In this document: positions 1-13,215 of the stretch, one piece after another
Position numbering within the stretch: the stretch's first letter is position 1
How the letters are laid out: each line of letters starts with the position of its first letter
Origin: Strongyloides papillosus
Taxonomy: Eukaryota > Nematoda > Chromadorea > Rhabditida > Strongyloididae
DNA length: 64,000 nt
NCBI GenBank assembly: GCA_005656395.1
Contig: SRSI01000050.1
Span: 4,154,001-4,218,000 of the forward strand
Direction of reading: 5' to 3'
Program-made: the position numbers and the translations under genes
The notes under the pieces: generated by a model
Databases searched by the model: none
Seen by the model: the letters and a program-made list of their open reading frames with translations, nothing else
Told to the model about the DNA's origin: nothing

Positions 1-2035
1 ATTGAATGTTTTGTGGAAACCTTCATAAAATGCACACATCATCTGTGATTTAATTGTTGAAGATTCCTCATCAAATGATAAATGTTTTCGTAACATTAAT
101 TTAAAATGTTTTTGTATTCTTGGGTCGTGTTTACATAACGGAACTTCGGTATTTTTAAATATTTTTTTAATATTTTTAAATGATGACATTTTCGATGTTC
201 CTGAATCAGGGGGTGGTTTATCAATTAAATTTCCTTCCTCCATAAATTGATCACTAACAACAATTTCATCATAGTCATTCGATGTATGGTGTACTGAGAT
301 ATCTGATAATGTAAAATATTGAAGACACATCTCATTTTTCCCAACTAAAATAAAAAGAAAAAAAAGGATATAATAAGAGTACAAAAAAGTATTTGTCTTA
401 CTGTATGTCCAATATAATCCACACATATCATCAATATCTAGTTTAGGTCGACTTCCGTGATCACGTTTATATTGTAGGAACATGACTGATTGTTTTTTCT
501 TTGAATGACCTAAACCTAATGAGTGTCCAATTTCATGGATAAGAACTTGAAGGAGATTAACACCTTCTTTACGAGAATTCTCAGATACCCAAAATTCATA
601 GTCATCTAGATGAATATCACCATTTAACTTTAAATGGACTTGTTTGTTTGGAAAAAATGTATGAGCTAGAATATTTCCTTTGTTTGGTGATCCAGGACCA
701 TCAAATGATTTCGAATCACCATGTTCACCTTCAGCAAATTTAATAACAATATCCGCATCACTCTCTCCCTCAGCTTCACTAAATGATAAGACAAACTTCT
801 TTGGTACAGTATGTAATTTATGTTGTGATGACCATACGTGAAATGCCTTTTGAACAGTTTGCCTAAAATAGAAATAGATAAAAATTTACTAATCATTTAA
901 TATTAAATATAATTTAAAAAATTACTAAGATATGGAAAGAAAAAACAATGCAAGATCAATTAAATTAAAAATTCTTAGTTTAAGAAGCAGTGTATTGTAA
1001 AAATCAAGTTTTCTGCTAATTACCATTTCAAGTTAGTAATCTTCTTAATATAAAATATAATTATTTCTAATGATAATTAGGTCATCATTATGCTACTCTA
1101 TATCTTTAAATATTTCTAAATGGCGATTAGGAAAATTATCAAAAACAATTGTCAATTAATATTGTCAGGTCCATCAATTAAGAGGCAAAAATGAAAAAGT
1201 GTAGAAGAGATTTTTGATATACATATATAATAATTGTACGATTGTAGAAATTTTTGTAAGAACTATACATACATATACATATATGTATACGGGTGAAATA
1301 TTTATAAGATATAATTTAAAAAAAATTTTTATATATGTTAATATAAAAATATATTTAAAAAAGGTATACCTTAAATCATTTCGTGTCATATCTTTGGTAT
1401 ATGATCCTATATACCATTTTAATGACAATTCACCGTCCTTAATTTTATTTTCCCATTTTGCAACAGTCTCTGAAAAAAAGTTTGATTAATTATTTGCAAT
1501 TAGTAAAAATTGGAATATTTTTATGTTTATTGATCAAAATGGAGACTTACGAAATCTTTTAGATCGCCTTTGAACGTGTGATTTGATAAAATCAGGATTA
1601 CCACAACGAGGTTTACCCATAGCATATATTGTTTCTAAATCAAGAGTTCCAGTAACATCCAATGAATTGAAATCTTGGAAACGTTTAATTGCATGTGAAA
1701 ATTCTTTAGTTGTTGGTAGAGAATTGTGAATATATCCATATAAATTAAGATAATTCTTAAATGGAGAAATTTTATGATAAATGAGTAAAAGATAAACCTA
1801 CAACAGCATTATATATATCAGGATTGTCTAATGATACAATATCATATTTAGTATTTGAATTTGGCAATTTTAAACCCATATTATCATTATTAAAATAATC
1901 TTCACCCATTCTTCGACTGTCAAAAGGAATACTATCCACTTCTTCATTAAGACAAACCAATATATATAGAATCCAAAGGTTGTTAAATAAGTATAAATTA
2001 AAGGAGGATTGCCTTAGAAGGAATAGAAAATACAT
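1..2035 (-). CDS. Matrix metalloproteinase (zmp-like), 3' end outside window
   Basis: Secreted or surface zinc endopeptidase acting on extracellular matrix or cuticle. Five exons join in phase: 1802-2035, 1551-1755, 1370-1469, 402-862 and 1-344. The prodomain carries the cysteine switch PRCGNPD (1591-1611), followed by a furin-like RRSKR. The catalytic domain has the metal-site stretch ADIVIKF and the zinc motif HEIGHSLGLGHS (about 502-536), with a Met-turn SVMF. A Ser/Pro-rich linker containing a PLCKHDPR segment runs off the window; a hemopexin domain could follow but is not visible. The start at 2035 is a guess: it gives a hydrophobic leader ending near LVCLNEEVDS, but an upstream exon is possible. 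The family call is secure because switch and zinc motif are both intact. Confidence 0.88.
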
Positions 2036-5000
2036 ATCAAGAGATAAGACAATCCAAAAAATAAACGATAATATATATTTTATATATATATTTTTTCTGT
2101 TAAATATAATATAATACTCGTCCAATAACAAAAAAAAACTTTTATTAAGATTTTCTTTTTTTGGTCTTGTCTTTCTTATGATATAATTTAAATATATTAA
2201 ATCTTTAAAACCCAAAATCCCTCTTCTTCTTGTTACGCCACAACAAATTTTTTAATTCCTAAAGTAAGTTGGCGTGTATGTGTCACAATGTTCGCCACCT
2301 CGATCGTCTTCTTAAATAGTAGTGTAAATTTATCGTCCTTCCTTAATACACAACATATGTATATTGTCTACACCCATATATAATATATATGTATATATAT
2401 ATAATATATTCAAATTGAAGATGCTCAAAACGATAGTAATACCAAAAAAAGAAAAGAATTAATGATAGGTGTGATATTCTTAACTTCTTCAATTGGTACA
2501 TTATGACCAGATATTCCTTTTTATTTTTTTAAAGATGATTTCAACTTACCTATATGATTATTACCGGTGATTGGATGATAATAAACAATAATAATAATAA
2601 TATATTTATCAAGATGGTATATATGTATCTATCTTTCGAGATGATGGAAAAACTTTTCTACACTAATCACTAGAACGCCTCCTTTTTCAAGAAGGAAAAA
2701 AGAGGAATGATTAATAATTGTAAAATGGAAATTTTTAGCTTAATTAGCAATTTTTTTCTCATTCACTAAATTGATACATTATCATAATACATATCCTTTT
2801 TTTATATTTTAATCATTTACCTTTCAACGTCATTGTCAACTGATTAAGAGAAAAAATGATTAAATTTTAGGTAAATATGCAAAAAAAGAACAAAAATATT
2901 CCACAAAATTAATTTAATATCATTTTTGTTATGATCAATTGAGGTGATAATAAAAAAAAGCAATAATGTTAAAAAAATACAGAGAAAATGAATATAAAAA
3001 GAAAAGCAATAAAACGGTAGTAAAAACAATTTTTAAATGCCCAAAAAAAGAAACCTTAATTTATAATTTGATCGTAAAAAATAATAATTGTGTTGATAAA
3101 AAAATAGATGTCCTCGGCGATTTTTTTTTATGAATATATGTATTGTAGATATATTTACACCCCATTATGTCTATTTTGATTGACATGAAGTTAAAAGATT
3201 GGTATTTATCTATAATATATTTATGATAAATTAAAATTCCTACTGATAATAGATATAAATCTTTTTTTCCCCCAAAAATGCCTTCTTTACCCTTTTGTAT
3301 ATACAATATATGTATGTATTATATATATAAAAGTATTTTGATATTGTCCTTTAACATTTAAAATGTTAATAGTAAGATCTTTTTAAAAAGTGATAGCAAT
3401 CACCATATTAGAAAAAGTATAGGAGATGTATGATAGAGAGAAGATTTTTTAACACAAAAAGGAGAAAATGTTACGAAAACTTGAAAAAGACAAAAGAGTA
3501 AAAAGTAAATGGTATTTCATTAGTTTCTTAATTCCATCTATGAAATAGAAGACTGTCCTTTGTGATTAATCTTTTGAAGATTATGAATATGTTCATACTT
3601 TGATATACATATTTTACCTATGCTAATTTTATTTCATATTTATACTTTTTTCTTACTTTTCTTATAATATTATTGATATTTTTTGTTAACATTAGAAATT
3701 TTTTTTTGTTTATCATTTAATTTGAAGGTAATAATTATTTTTATTAATGATAATTGTATACCAAATATGAATAAACAAATTGCTGTGCCTTAATTTTCTG
3801 TTTTTTTTTGTTGTCTACAACAATAATTATTTTCCTTGATATGTGATTGATAAAAGAATATTAAGATAGATGAAATAAAAACAATTTTATTCCAAAAAAG
3901 TTGAAGAAAATTGTCAGACAAGGAAGATCTTTTCATCACAAGGTTGTTATTATTTTGATATAAATATTGTTGTTGTTTAATTAAAAATATTATTAATCAA
4001 GGTAATTATAAATATATCTATAATCCGTGCCAGTGAACAGAAGGAATAAACGAGACAAAAATGTGGTATTGGTTATTGTTGTTGTCTGATAACATTGAGA
4101 CACCAACTTCAAATAGAAAAAATTTATTTTTAAAGTTTGTTTTTAAGGTTATCTATTATTACCTTAAAATTATACATGATTAATTTGTTTTGTTATTGTC
4201 TAAGGTCAATAAAGTAATTTATCCTGATTATGAAATTTAATTAATAATTATACATCAAATAAACAATCATACAACATACAAATAGTTTAAGATATTTATC
4301 ATTTAATTCATTTCTTTTTATGATCAAAAAGCAATAATTATTAAAATATTATTTATTTCTATGAATATTTTATTTTGTGTAAATAATTTTCCTGATAAAA
4401 AAAATACATAAATATATGATAAAATAATGTCTCGAAAATAAATATACACATTATTACAATGATATCATCAAGATAGACTCCAAAAAAATTTTTCCAGACT
4501 TTGGTATTAAAATTCGCCAATTGACCAAGGTTATTTTATCACATCTTTTCATATGCTATTAAAATATTGAATTATATAAATGAAGATTTTTTGTTTCATA
4601 TGGTGTACAACATATGTCTGGGTCGCTGTTTGATGGTGGTGGAGGACATCACGAAGAATGAAGAAGAAGAATGATTAAAAATGTAGAAGTGTAGAACAAA
4701 GAGGCATAAAAAGAAGATGCTTGCAAAAATTTTATCATTAAAAAAGATTGGTATTATAAATGCAAATGTGTCTCAATGATCATTAATAAAATTCAATGGG
4801 TAATTTATCAAAGGACATTTACCAATGAAATCTTTCTTTTTTTTCTTATTTCGGGTTTTGGATTCTTTTATTAGTTTTAACGAGGATATATACATATAAA
4901 AAAGATAGCAATTTAAAATTTTTCATTTGGTATATGACTTTTAAAACATATAATTAAGATTGACGTGTAATTTTTTTGATAATGAGACGATTAAAAACTG

Positions 5001-7859
5001 CTTAATAAATAAAAAAAATTATCAAACTTAATTTTAAATAATAATAAATTATACAATTTAGTGCTTTGGCTTAAATTTTTAGAAATCACTGATAGACAAA
5101 AAAAGTTGTCCCAACAACTAGATAACCTTTTTCATTTCCATTTTAAAAATCTTTTTTTTGATATTTTATAAAAAAAAAACCATGATAAGACAACAACTCT
5201 CATCTGTAATAAATTTATCATTGATTAATGTAGACAGAAATAATTAATCTTTTAATTTTTCTATTTCTATATTTTTATTTATAATCATATTATACATCAT
5301 TCAAAGATAATTACCAAAACTTTTTTCTCTGATTAATTATTATTCAATCATCTAAATAATTTAAATATTATACTCATTAGAAATTTTAAACTCATTCAAC
5401 AACTTTTTCTTACTACTCCTAATTACCATAAAACAATTTTTTCCTTAAATTTAAATAAAAATGTACTATATTTAGTTTAAAAAAGTTATATAAACATTAA
5501 AATTAAATAAAAAAAAAGAAAATTAATTTATAATAAGTAAAAAACAAATTGTTTACAAAGATCCGAAACAACTTTTTAGTATTATTATACAAAGATGATT
5601 AAGAATGTCGATCTTATCATAATAATCAATCTTCAATTATTGTAAATATGTATTTATGTATACATATGATAATTTGTATTATTGAAGTTCAAAATATTAA
5701 TGAATGTGATGTGTATTCATTTTTAGGGTGAGAAAAACTATTTAATTTAAAGGTTTGAAAAATAAAATATATAATTAATGCATATTTACATATTTTTCAC
5801 TAATTTTTCTTTCATAAATAAAACACACCATTTTCCATAAGTATTTTCCATAGAAAGAATATTTATGCAAAATAATTGAAGAAAAAATACGCTGATAAAA
5901 AGTCAAGTATGAAATGCAACTTTTTGTAATTACCTTCATTATTATAACGTAAAACATTGTTTTAAAAATGGTTTTTATAGAAATGTAATTACAAATGTCA
6001 CAAATGAAGAAGCATCATTTAATTTTATTACGAATAATTTAATATATAAATACGGAGATTTTGTTAATCAATATTAAATCATGTAATTTTGATAAAAAGA
6101 AAGTAAATGATATTTCTCTTGAATGTTCATATTTCTATCATTTTACACATAATTTATTAATTTTTATTATATATGTGTATTAATTAATAAATAAATTCTT
6201 GCTTGTATCTGTAAATATTATTCTTATGAACACCCTTTTTAAGAAAAAAAATTTACAGGTTTTCTAGTGATAAATGACATTTAATTCGAAGTGAAAGTTG
6301 TTTCAACCTGGTAAATGTCATTTTAAGATGTTATAAAAAATTGAAGCACTTTTACTTTATTCTCCGCATAACAAAGGAAAGTGCAATATTAAAAGTTGTA
6401 TTGATACTACAAAATAGTTTGACCTTAAACTTGTTTATTTTTTCCTTTAATTTTTGTTGTTTCAAAAGTTCTTTTTTTAAATAATTTGGTTAATTATTTA
6501 TATTTAAAATAATTTTTAGAAAAAAACCTATTTTCATAAATATGATAAAACGTGATTTGAAACAAATTAATTTACATCAAAAAAACAACTCACTTTAAAT
6601 GAATTATTTCTACCAAACTAAAAGAACAAAAATATGAGAAAAAAAGTGAATTCTTCCATACAAATAACTTTTTTTACATATAAAAACGATTACAGTATCC
6701 TCGTTGATGTTATTAAGCAACAGATGAAATAATATATAAATACACAATTTTTTGTGAAGTTTATTTTCAATTATAATAATATATATAATTATAATAATAA
6801 TATTTTACTTTTCTCCTTCCTGAAGGTTGTTGTAGAAAAAAATTTGAAAAATGTTAAATAAAATATTATTACATATATGTATATTTGCATACACAGTACC
6901 ACTCTTATAAGAAAAGATTGATAAAAAAATACTAGTATAGGGAAACAAGAAAACAAGGAAATTCTTTAAAATATTTACAAGTTACTTAAATAGGAGAACA
7001 AATTATGAAAGGAATTTTAAAATGGGGTATATTGGAATGATATTAAATGATTGTACTTATTTTGATAAATAAATGGGTCGATAATGTTTTTTCTCAAATT
7101 CTATATCTTAATCATTCAATTTAAATCCCTATTCAATTTTAACTTCTAGTTATTCTATTTCAAAAAAATAGCACAAATTTTTTTAAAACAGGAAGTAATA
7201 AACTTATACTCTAAAAAGATTATTAAACAACAATTAACAAAAAGAAGTACTACATATATATATTGACAAAGATGTCCTTATTAAAACAAATAAAATTCGT
7301 AATTATTTTCCCACAATGTAAAGTATATTTGAACTATCAACATAAACATTCAAATTGGTAAATATCACCTAATTAATTAATCACCAGATTATCACGTTTC
7401 ATAATCTTTTGAACTAAAAAAAAGTAATTTTGCTCTTGATATTGACTACCCTGGAAATATCTAAAATACAGTGATTTTTTTTAAAAGAGTAGTATTCAAA
7501 CTACATATTGGATATACATCTTTAAAAAAATGTGTGACAAACTTCTTCTATATTTAAAAATTTGATTCTTTTCATAAAGATTAGTATTTTAAACTTTTTC
7601 GTTGTAGCAATTTTCCCATAAAATAAGAAAAATCCCACATTAAAAAAACATTAAATTTTCAAAAGTATTTTATTGTTAAAAGTTTATAACAGTGTTAAGA
7701 TTGTTTGTAAAACAATTTTGATAATATATATACATCCTAATTATATTTTACTTGATGTGTATAATTATGAAAAAACAAAAGTTGTTAAAATAGTGTAGCT
7801 GCTTTCCGGAGTACTCTAAAATTTGATAAAGAATAGCACTGTTAAAGTAGTAATAATTT
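2036..7859. other. 5.8 kb non-coding stretch
   Basis: No convincing exon on either strand. The open frames here are short, lysine/phenylalanine/isoleucine-rich and lack family motifs. A TA-rich microsatellite lies near 2375-2412. The first few hundred bases probably hold the promoter and any 5' exon of the metalloproteinase. The 3' UTR of PHAX must lie just left of 7860. Confidence 0.6.
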
Positions 7860-8750
7860 TTATTCTGTCTCCGCTTCTTCCTTCTTCTTAGGCGGATTAA
7901 TAACATACTTCTAAAAAGACAAAAATTACATAAAAAAATTATAAATAATTGATATACCTTCTGTTGTTTAGTAATTTCAGGATGATTCTTAATATGATAA
8001 ATGAAAATGCCACCAGGAGATCTTCTTCTTTTTTCATCTAAGGTTTTTAACCCACCAGCCATCTCAGTTTGACGAACCATTTCGAAAATTTCACGACACT
8101 TTTCTTGACCTAGAATATAAACAGAACGTTCAATTAAATCTACACATCTTTCGGATAGACCCTCAGCTATAGCTTTAACCAGTGTATCATTATCACAATT
8201 CTCTGGTAAATAATATAAAATCATCTTATCAGCATACCTTTCTGTTTTTTTATTATTGCCACCACTCTTCGTATAAGGTTTTTTATTGTGCGCCTTTTCT
8301 CTTTTCCTACCATTTGATTTCATATGACCAGAACTTGGGATTTTCGTACCTGATCCTAGCACACCAAATTCAGTGTTATCATCATTATTAGTACCAAAAT
8401 CAGAAAATAAGTCTGCACAAAACTTCTTCTTATCGAATATCAGTGTTTCCTACAAAAACAAATAATTTTGAGTTTGAATTCTATTAACTTACCTTCTTTT
8501 CTTCTGCAGATACTTTAACATCTTTAGGAATTGAATAACTTTCAACATCTCGCGAAAAACCTTTATCACAAAACACGGAAGTTGTTGATGTCCCTTCTTC
8601 GAGTATTTGTTCAGTTATCACATTAGACCATAAACTTCCACCGTCTATAGGCTTTTTAATTGTTGTAGATCCTAAATCTAACTCCATGTCACATTCTTCA
8701 TCATCATCTGACCAATCATTCTTCGATTGTCTTGGTTGAGAGAAAGCCAT
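7860..8750 (-). CDS. PHAX: PHAX, phosphorylated adaptor for U snRNA export
   Basis: Bridges capped U snRNA and the cap-binding complex to the CRM1 exportin in the nucleus (family knowledge). Three exons, 8493-8750, 7958-8449 and 7860-7910, join in phase 0 and give 266 residues, shorter than the roughly 390-residue vertebrate protein. The conserved RNA-binding domain is clear: a helical segment AEGLSERCVDLIERSV, then EMAGG and RRRSPGGIFIYHIK, matching the family's GG...RRRTPGGVFL signature. The N-terminus is acidic (SDDDEECDMELDLG). The start is the first ATG, abutting a TTTTGTAG acceptor at 8751-8761, which suggests trans-splicing right at the start codon. It lies 148 bp downstream of the IGBP1 stop on the same strand. 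Confidence 0.88.
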
Positions 8751-8898
8751 CTACAAAATTAAATGAAACCTAAAACATTAAAACAATAATAAACCACCTT
8801 TTAAAACATAAAAAATAATAAATGAAAATATATCAATATAAGAAAAAACACAAACAATTAGTTTATTAATCAATTCCTGTTAAACTATATACAATTTT
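8751..8898 (-). promoter_or_regulatory. Operon-like spacer with poly(A) signal and trans-splice acceptor
   Basis: The 148 bp between the IGBP1 stop and the PHAX ATG holds a minus-strand AATAAA (plus 8862-8867), about 32 nt after the IGBP1 stop, and a TTAATTTTGTAG acceptor whose AG touches the PHAX ATG. This order (stop, poly(A) signal, acceptor, ATG) is the usual nematode operon arrangement. The operon itself is inferred. Confidence 0.5.
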
Positions 8899-9975
8899 TC
8901 AACCTCTATTGTAGGTATTTCCCCATCCGGATCGATGGTAATCAGTATACTCATCCCATGATATTTGTTTCTGTCTTCTTGCTTCATCTTTCTCCTCATC
9001 TAAATCATCCTCATCTGTATCATCTTGACCATTGGAAGGTAATCCAGAATCTTGTTTAACATTAAAATGACCCTTCTTGTCCATCTCACGATACCACTCA
9101 TCCACCGTAAGTGTTGGAATGTTTTTGTAACCCATTCCGAAAACTTTCTTTTGTTCCTCATTCCTTACGATTCGATAAGTTGACAGTTTGACTGGAGGTT
9201 TAGGTTTCTCCTCAGCAATTTCACCGCGTTTTATCTTTAACATATGTTCTAGAATGTCATATTCCTCATCAACTTTCTCGAGATCCATCATTGCTTTAAG
9301 AGCATAAGTTCTCATCTTTGCGAGAACATAATTTCTTTGAGTTACCTCATCTAATCCACCAGATGTTGAGGCTTCTTGTTCATATTCCTTAAGTTGATCT
9401 TCCAGATTCTTATACATTTGATGCCTCTTAATTATTCTTTCTCTTTTCTCTGATGGGGTTAATTTATCTTTACTAGACACTGAAGGGCCCTCAGAACTTT
9501 CATCTTCTATATCTTTGAGCCACGGTAATGTAAATCCAATAATAGAATACATACGTAATTCTTCTAAATATTCTCTCATATATGCCTGAAGAAATATATA
9601 TTGATAAAAATAACAATAAATCAACATACTCTAACATTTGATAACACATCCATCCTCTTTTCTTGATCAGTAGCCCTAACATTATAATAAGCCACTCCAA
9701 TCAAGTAAGGTAAAAGTAGCATCTCAAGATTGGTCGAAGATATCTCATCAATCTGTTCATTTAAAGATATAATATTCGACATCTCGAGATTACTTTTTAG
9801 TTTCTTCATTTCCTCAATAGAGTCCATTAGTAAAGACTTAAAAAAATAGTGATAATTTTAGAATTACAAGAAAAGAACTTACTTGTTTGTCGGAAAAATT
9901 GCCATCTTCTTTAAGTATTAAATCCCTATACTTTTCAAAAATTTCCCCAACAGTACAGTCGTTAGTCTCTCCCAT
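8899..9975 (-). CDS. IGBP1: IGBP1/TAP42-family regulatory subunit of PP2A-type phosphatases
   Basis: Orthologue of alpha4/TAP42 (C. elegans ppfr-4), which binds and stabilises PP2A, PP4 and PP6 catalytic subunits downstream of TOR signalling. Three exons, 9883-9975, 9630-9836 and 8899-9585, join in phase 0 and give 328 residues, normal for the family. Seen directly: an alpha-helical N-terminal half; the RREYxLxKMR-like stretch QRNYVLAKMRTYALKAM; then a Pro-rich IAEEKPKPPVKLSTYRIVRN, the family's KPFILTR-type segment; and a C-terminal acidic block followed by WDEYTDYHRSGWGNTYNRG, matching the conserved WDD(F/Y)KDxHPxGxGNxxNxG ending. The start is the only ATG in frame before the first donor. 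It is divergent from the SLC6 gene at 10836. Confidence 0.9.
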
Positions 9976-10835
9976 ATTGATAAGGAAAAAGTTTAGTAAA
10001 GTACAATATAAAAAATATAATGAAGGAGCACGTTATAGTAAATGAATAGTGAAGAAATGTGATGAAACTATTGTTATTTTCTCATCAAGACATTCTACTC
10101 ATAAGGAAAGTATCACTCTCCAATTAATATCTTTTCAGGATTTTGATGTTATTTTCGGGTGACTCGTTGTTATGTATTCCTTGCTACAAAAGTTTATTCT
10201 ACTTTTATTTCAGTGGTTTTCTCAGATTTTATTGCTTTTGTGCAGTTCTCTACTTCATATCTTTGGTCTATTAAAAGTAGTAGTTTGTAGTTTGTGACTT
10301 ATTTGGTTTATGGAACTTTCCCTACCTTTTTTAGATAATCATTTATTCATGTGATTAGTTATTTGTACTATATATGTTACAAATAAGTATTTATATTGTT
10401 AAATTATTGTTAGTATCTTATTCTTTAGTTATATGTACTTTATTTTTTTTCCAATCAAATAAAAGTAAATATCTTTATTGTTACTTTAATTAAGTTTTTG
10501 ATTTTTAGTGGAAGGGTCAGAAGGATTTTGATTGAAGGAAGAGGGTGAGAGTGATTGAAAGAATATATATAATCTATTGATGTGTATTTTTAATTTATTG
10601 AAGAAAACTTAACTGGTGGTTTAATATGACATATCTTTTTTAAAAGAGTGATAAAGAAAGAACGTTATACACAAAGTTTAGGCGTTGTGATCAAAAGACA
10701 AGTTAAAGAAAAAGAGGGAAATGTTATTAATTTTGGTTTTACTACAGCTATCGTAAGAGTTTGATAAGAATAATTGTTTTAGACGTTAGAAACATATTTT
10801 GTTTATATTTTTTTATCAAAAAAAATTAGAAAATA
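9976..10835. promoter_or_regulatory. Divergent intergenic region between IGBP1 and SLC6 genes
   Basis: 860 bp between the starts of two divergently transcribed genes, so it must contain both promoters. No open frame with protein-family similarity was seen. I could not assign a specific core promoter element. Confidence 0.4.
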
Positions 10836-13022
10836 ATGGTTGATGGACGTATATTTCCTCCATTCATTGATAAGGTTAGTTTTTTTACTTAGTTTTTTAT
10901 TAACTTATTTAAATAATTTTTAGGATGACAGTGAATATATCCCCGAAGGGGATATTGAATACCCTTTTGAAGATATCTCCGGATCTGGAGATGAAAACAA
11001 AATAAGAGGTAATTGGTCATCAAAAGCCGAATATCTGGTATCAGTTACTGGATACATATTTGGAATAGGAAATTTATATCGCTTTCCCTATCTTGTATCA
11101 AAATACGGCGGCGTCTCATTTATAGTAATCTATTTTATTATGTTTTTTCTTGCTGCGCTTCCAGTTGTCTTTATTGAATTGTCAATGGGACAATTTATCT
11201 CATTAGGAGCTTTATCAATATGGAAAGTAGTTCCTTTATTTAAGGGTATCGGTATATCAATGTTATTTATTTCTTTTTTCTTTGGAATCTACTACAATGT
11301 CATAGCTTCATGGTCAATATACTATTTTGTAAATTCTTTAAAATTCCAACTACCTTGGGCAACTTGTGTCAACGGATGGAATTCTAAAAGTTGTAGTGTA
11401 TGGAATAGAGATTTCCTGGTAACATGTACAGAGATGAATGGTACTGTCCTTCTAAATGGAACGTGTTCTAATAGTCTCGTTGATATTAATACATATGGAA
11501 ATCAATCAGCAACTACAGAGAGTAATTTGTGGACAACAAGCCAAACAATGCCTGCATTAGAATATTTCCATAATCAAGTTTTGATGATTTCTGATGGTAT
11601 TGATGATATTGGTATTATTAATTGGCAATTAGCAATTTGTCTTCTTATATCATGGTTGTTTGTATTTTTATTTCTTTTTAAAGACATCAAGTCAGCTGGG
11701 AAGGTAGGGTTTAATTTAATTAATTAGAAGTTAATTGATATGTATTACTAATTTAGACTGCCTATATCATTGTGATATTACCCTATGTATTATTATTTGT
11801 TCTTATTGTACGTTTTCTTACTTTACCTGGTAGTTTAGCTGGATTGGAACACTTCTTTAAACCTGATTGGAGTGTTTTCAAGAATCCTATGGTATGGGGA
11901 CAGGCTGCAGTTCAAGTTTTCTATTCGCTCTCATCATGTTCAGGAGGACTAATTACATTATCTTCTTATAATCGATTTCATAATAATGTCTTCAAAGATG
12001 TTTGGGTGTTGGGTTTAATTGACCATGTAACATCACTCATGACTGCTGCTTTAACGTTCTCCGCAATTGGATTTATGTGTTATGAAATGAATATCAATAT
12101 TAATTATTTCCAATGGAAGACAGGTTTACAATTAATTTTTGTATTTTTTGCTGAAACACTATCAAGATTACCAATAGCTCCGTTTTATGCTGCCCTATTT
12201 TTCTTACTTGTATTTTTAATTCTCCTTTCAAGTCAAATGTTTGTTGTCGAAACTATTGTTTCCTCCATTTGCGATCAATTTCCTGAAAGGCTAAGGAAGA
12301 ATCATCGTCATGTTCTTACCTTTGTTGCAGTTCTTTTTTACTTCTGTGGTCTACCATTATGCTCATCTTGTGGTCTATATTGGATATTGCTTTTTGAATA
12401 TTACATCTGCCAATGGCCTCTAATTATAATAGCATTCTTTGAAATCATGTCACTGTCATGGATTTATGGAATTGATAATGTTTTAGATAATATTAGGTGG
12501 ATGATAAGATTCTATCCACCAATATATTTAGTATGGAAAATTGTATGGAAATTCTTGACACCATTTGTCTTTTTAGTTATCTTAACATTCACTTGGATTG
12601 AATTTAAACCTATGTATTATGAAGAATACAGATATCCATATTGGGCCAATCTCGTTGGGTGGGGATTATCTTTAATGCCAATTCTTTTTATCGTATCAGA
12701 TGGAATGGTACAGTTTTGTACCGTTAAGGGTAACTTCACAAAACGATGGAGGGATGTTCTATGTCCAGAAAACGATTGGGGTCCGGCTTTGGCTATTCAT
12801 AGGTCGGAGTATTACCCCTTACAGATACCTGAAGCACGTGGTCTATTGATTCAGAAGGGTGAAAGAATCAGAAGTGAATCACCAAGTACCAATTGGTTGA
12901 ATGAGAAACAAAGTAGTTTTAGTAACATTGGTAATGGTCTTGAAAATGGTGTAAAAAAATCACCATCACCGTATATTCAATCTCCTCAAAACACCTACCC
13001 TGATAGGGAAACAGCAATATAA
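10836..13022 (+). CDS. SLC6-family Na+/Cl- dependent neurotransmitter/amino-acid symporter (snf-like)
   Basis: Plasma-membrane symporter coupling substrate uptake to Na+ and Cl-. Exons 10836-10874, 10924-11703 and 11757-13022 join in phase 0 and give about 694 residues. The TM1 signature is present: NWSSKAEYLVSVTGYIFGIG followed by NLYRFPYLVSKYGG. TM2 and TM3 follow, then a large extracellular loop with four Cys and several N-glycosylation sites (NGT, NQS). The rest of the TM core follows, including the ALTFSAIGFM region. Twelve TM segments are expected and hydropathy by eye agrees. The long cytosolic tail is Ser/Pro/Asn-rich. Substrate cannot be assigned: divergence from GABA, dopamine, betaine and choline transporters is too large to judge by reading. 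TMEM120 follows 193 bp downstream. Confidence 0.88.
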
Positions 13023-13215
13023 TAATCATAATACTTTTTAATAATTGGGTCTTCTTTGAACTTCTGCTTTAATTTTTTTTAAATATTTCTTGTATTTATT
13101 GTATATATTTATTTTTAATTCTTTTCCTTGATTTTTTTAACTATTTGGTATTATCCGAAAAATATTTATTTTAGAAACATAGGTATTCAATTATAAAAAA
13201 TATACATTTGTAGGT
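13023..13215 (+). promoter_or_regulatory. 193 bp spacer with acceptor before TMEM120
   Basis: Same-strand spacer between the SLC6 stop and the TMEM120 ATG. A TTTGTAG acceptor (13207-13213) ends 2 nt before the ATG. There is no clear AATAAA for the SLC6 transcript. Fits either an operon or an SL1-spliced independent gene with a very short promoter. Confidence 0.35.

Noticed and set aside
2844..3306. Two minus-strand frames of 61 and 81 residues
   Set aside because: Low-complexity Phe/Leu/Ile and Lys content in AT-rich DNA; no supporting signals.
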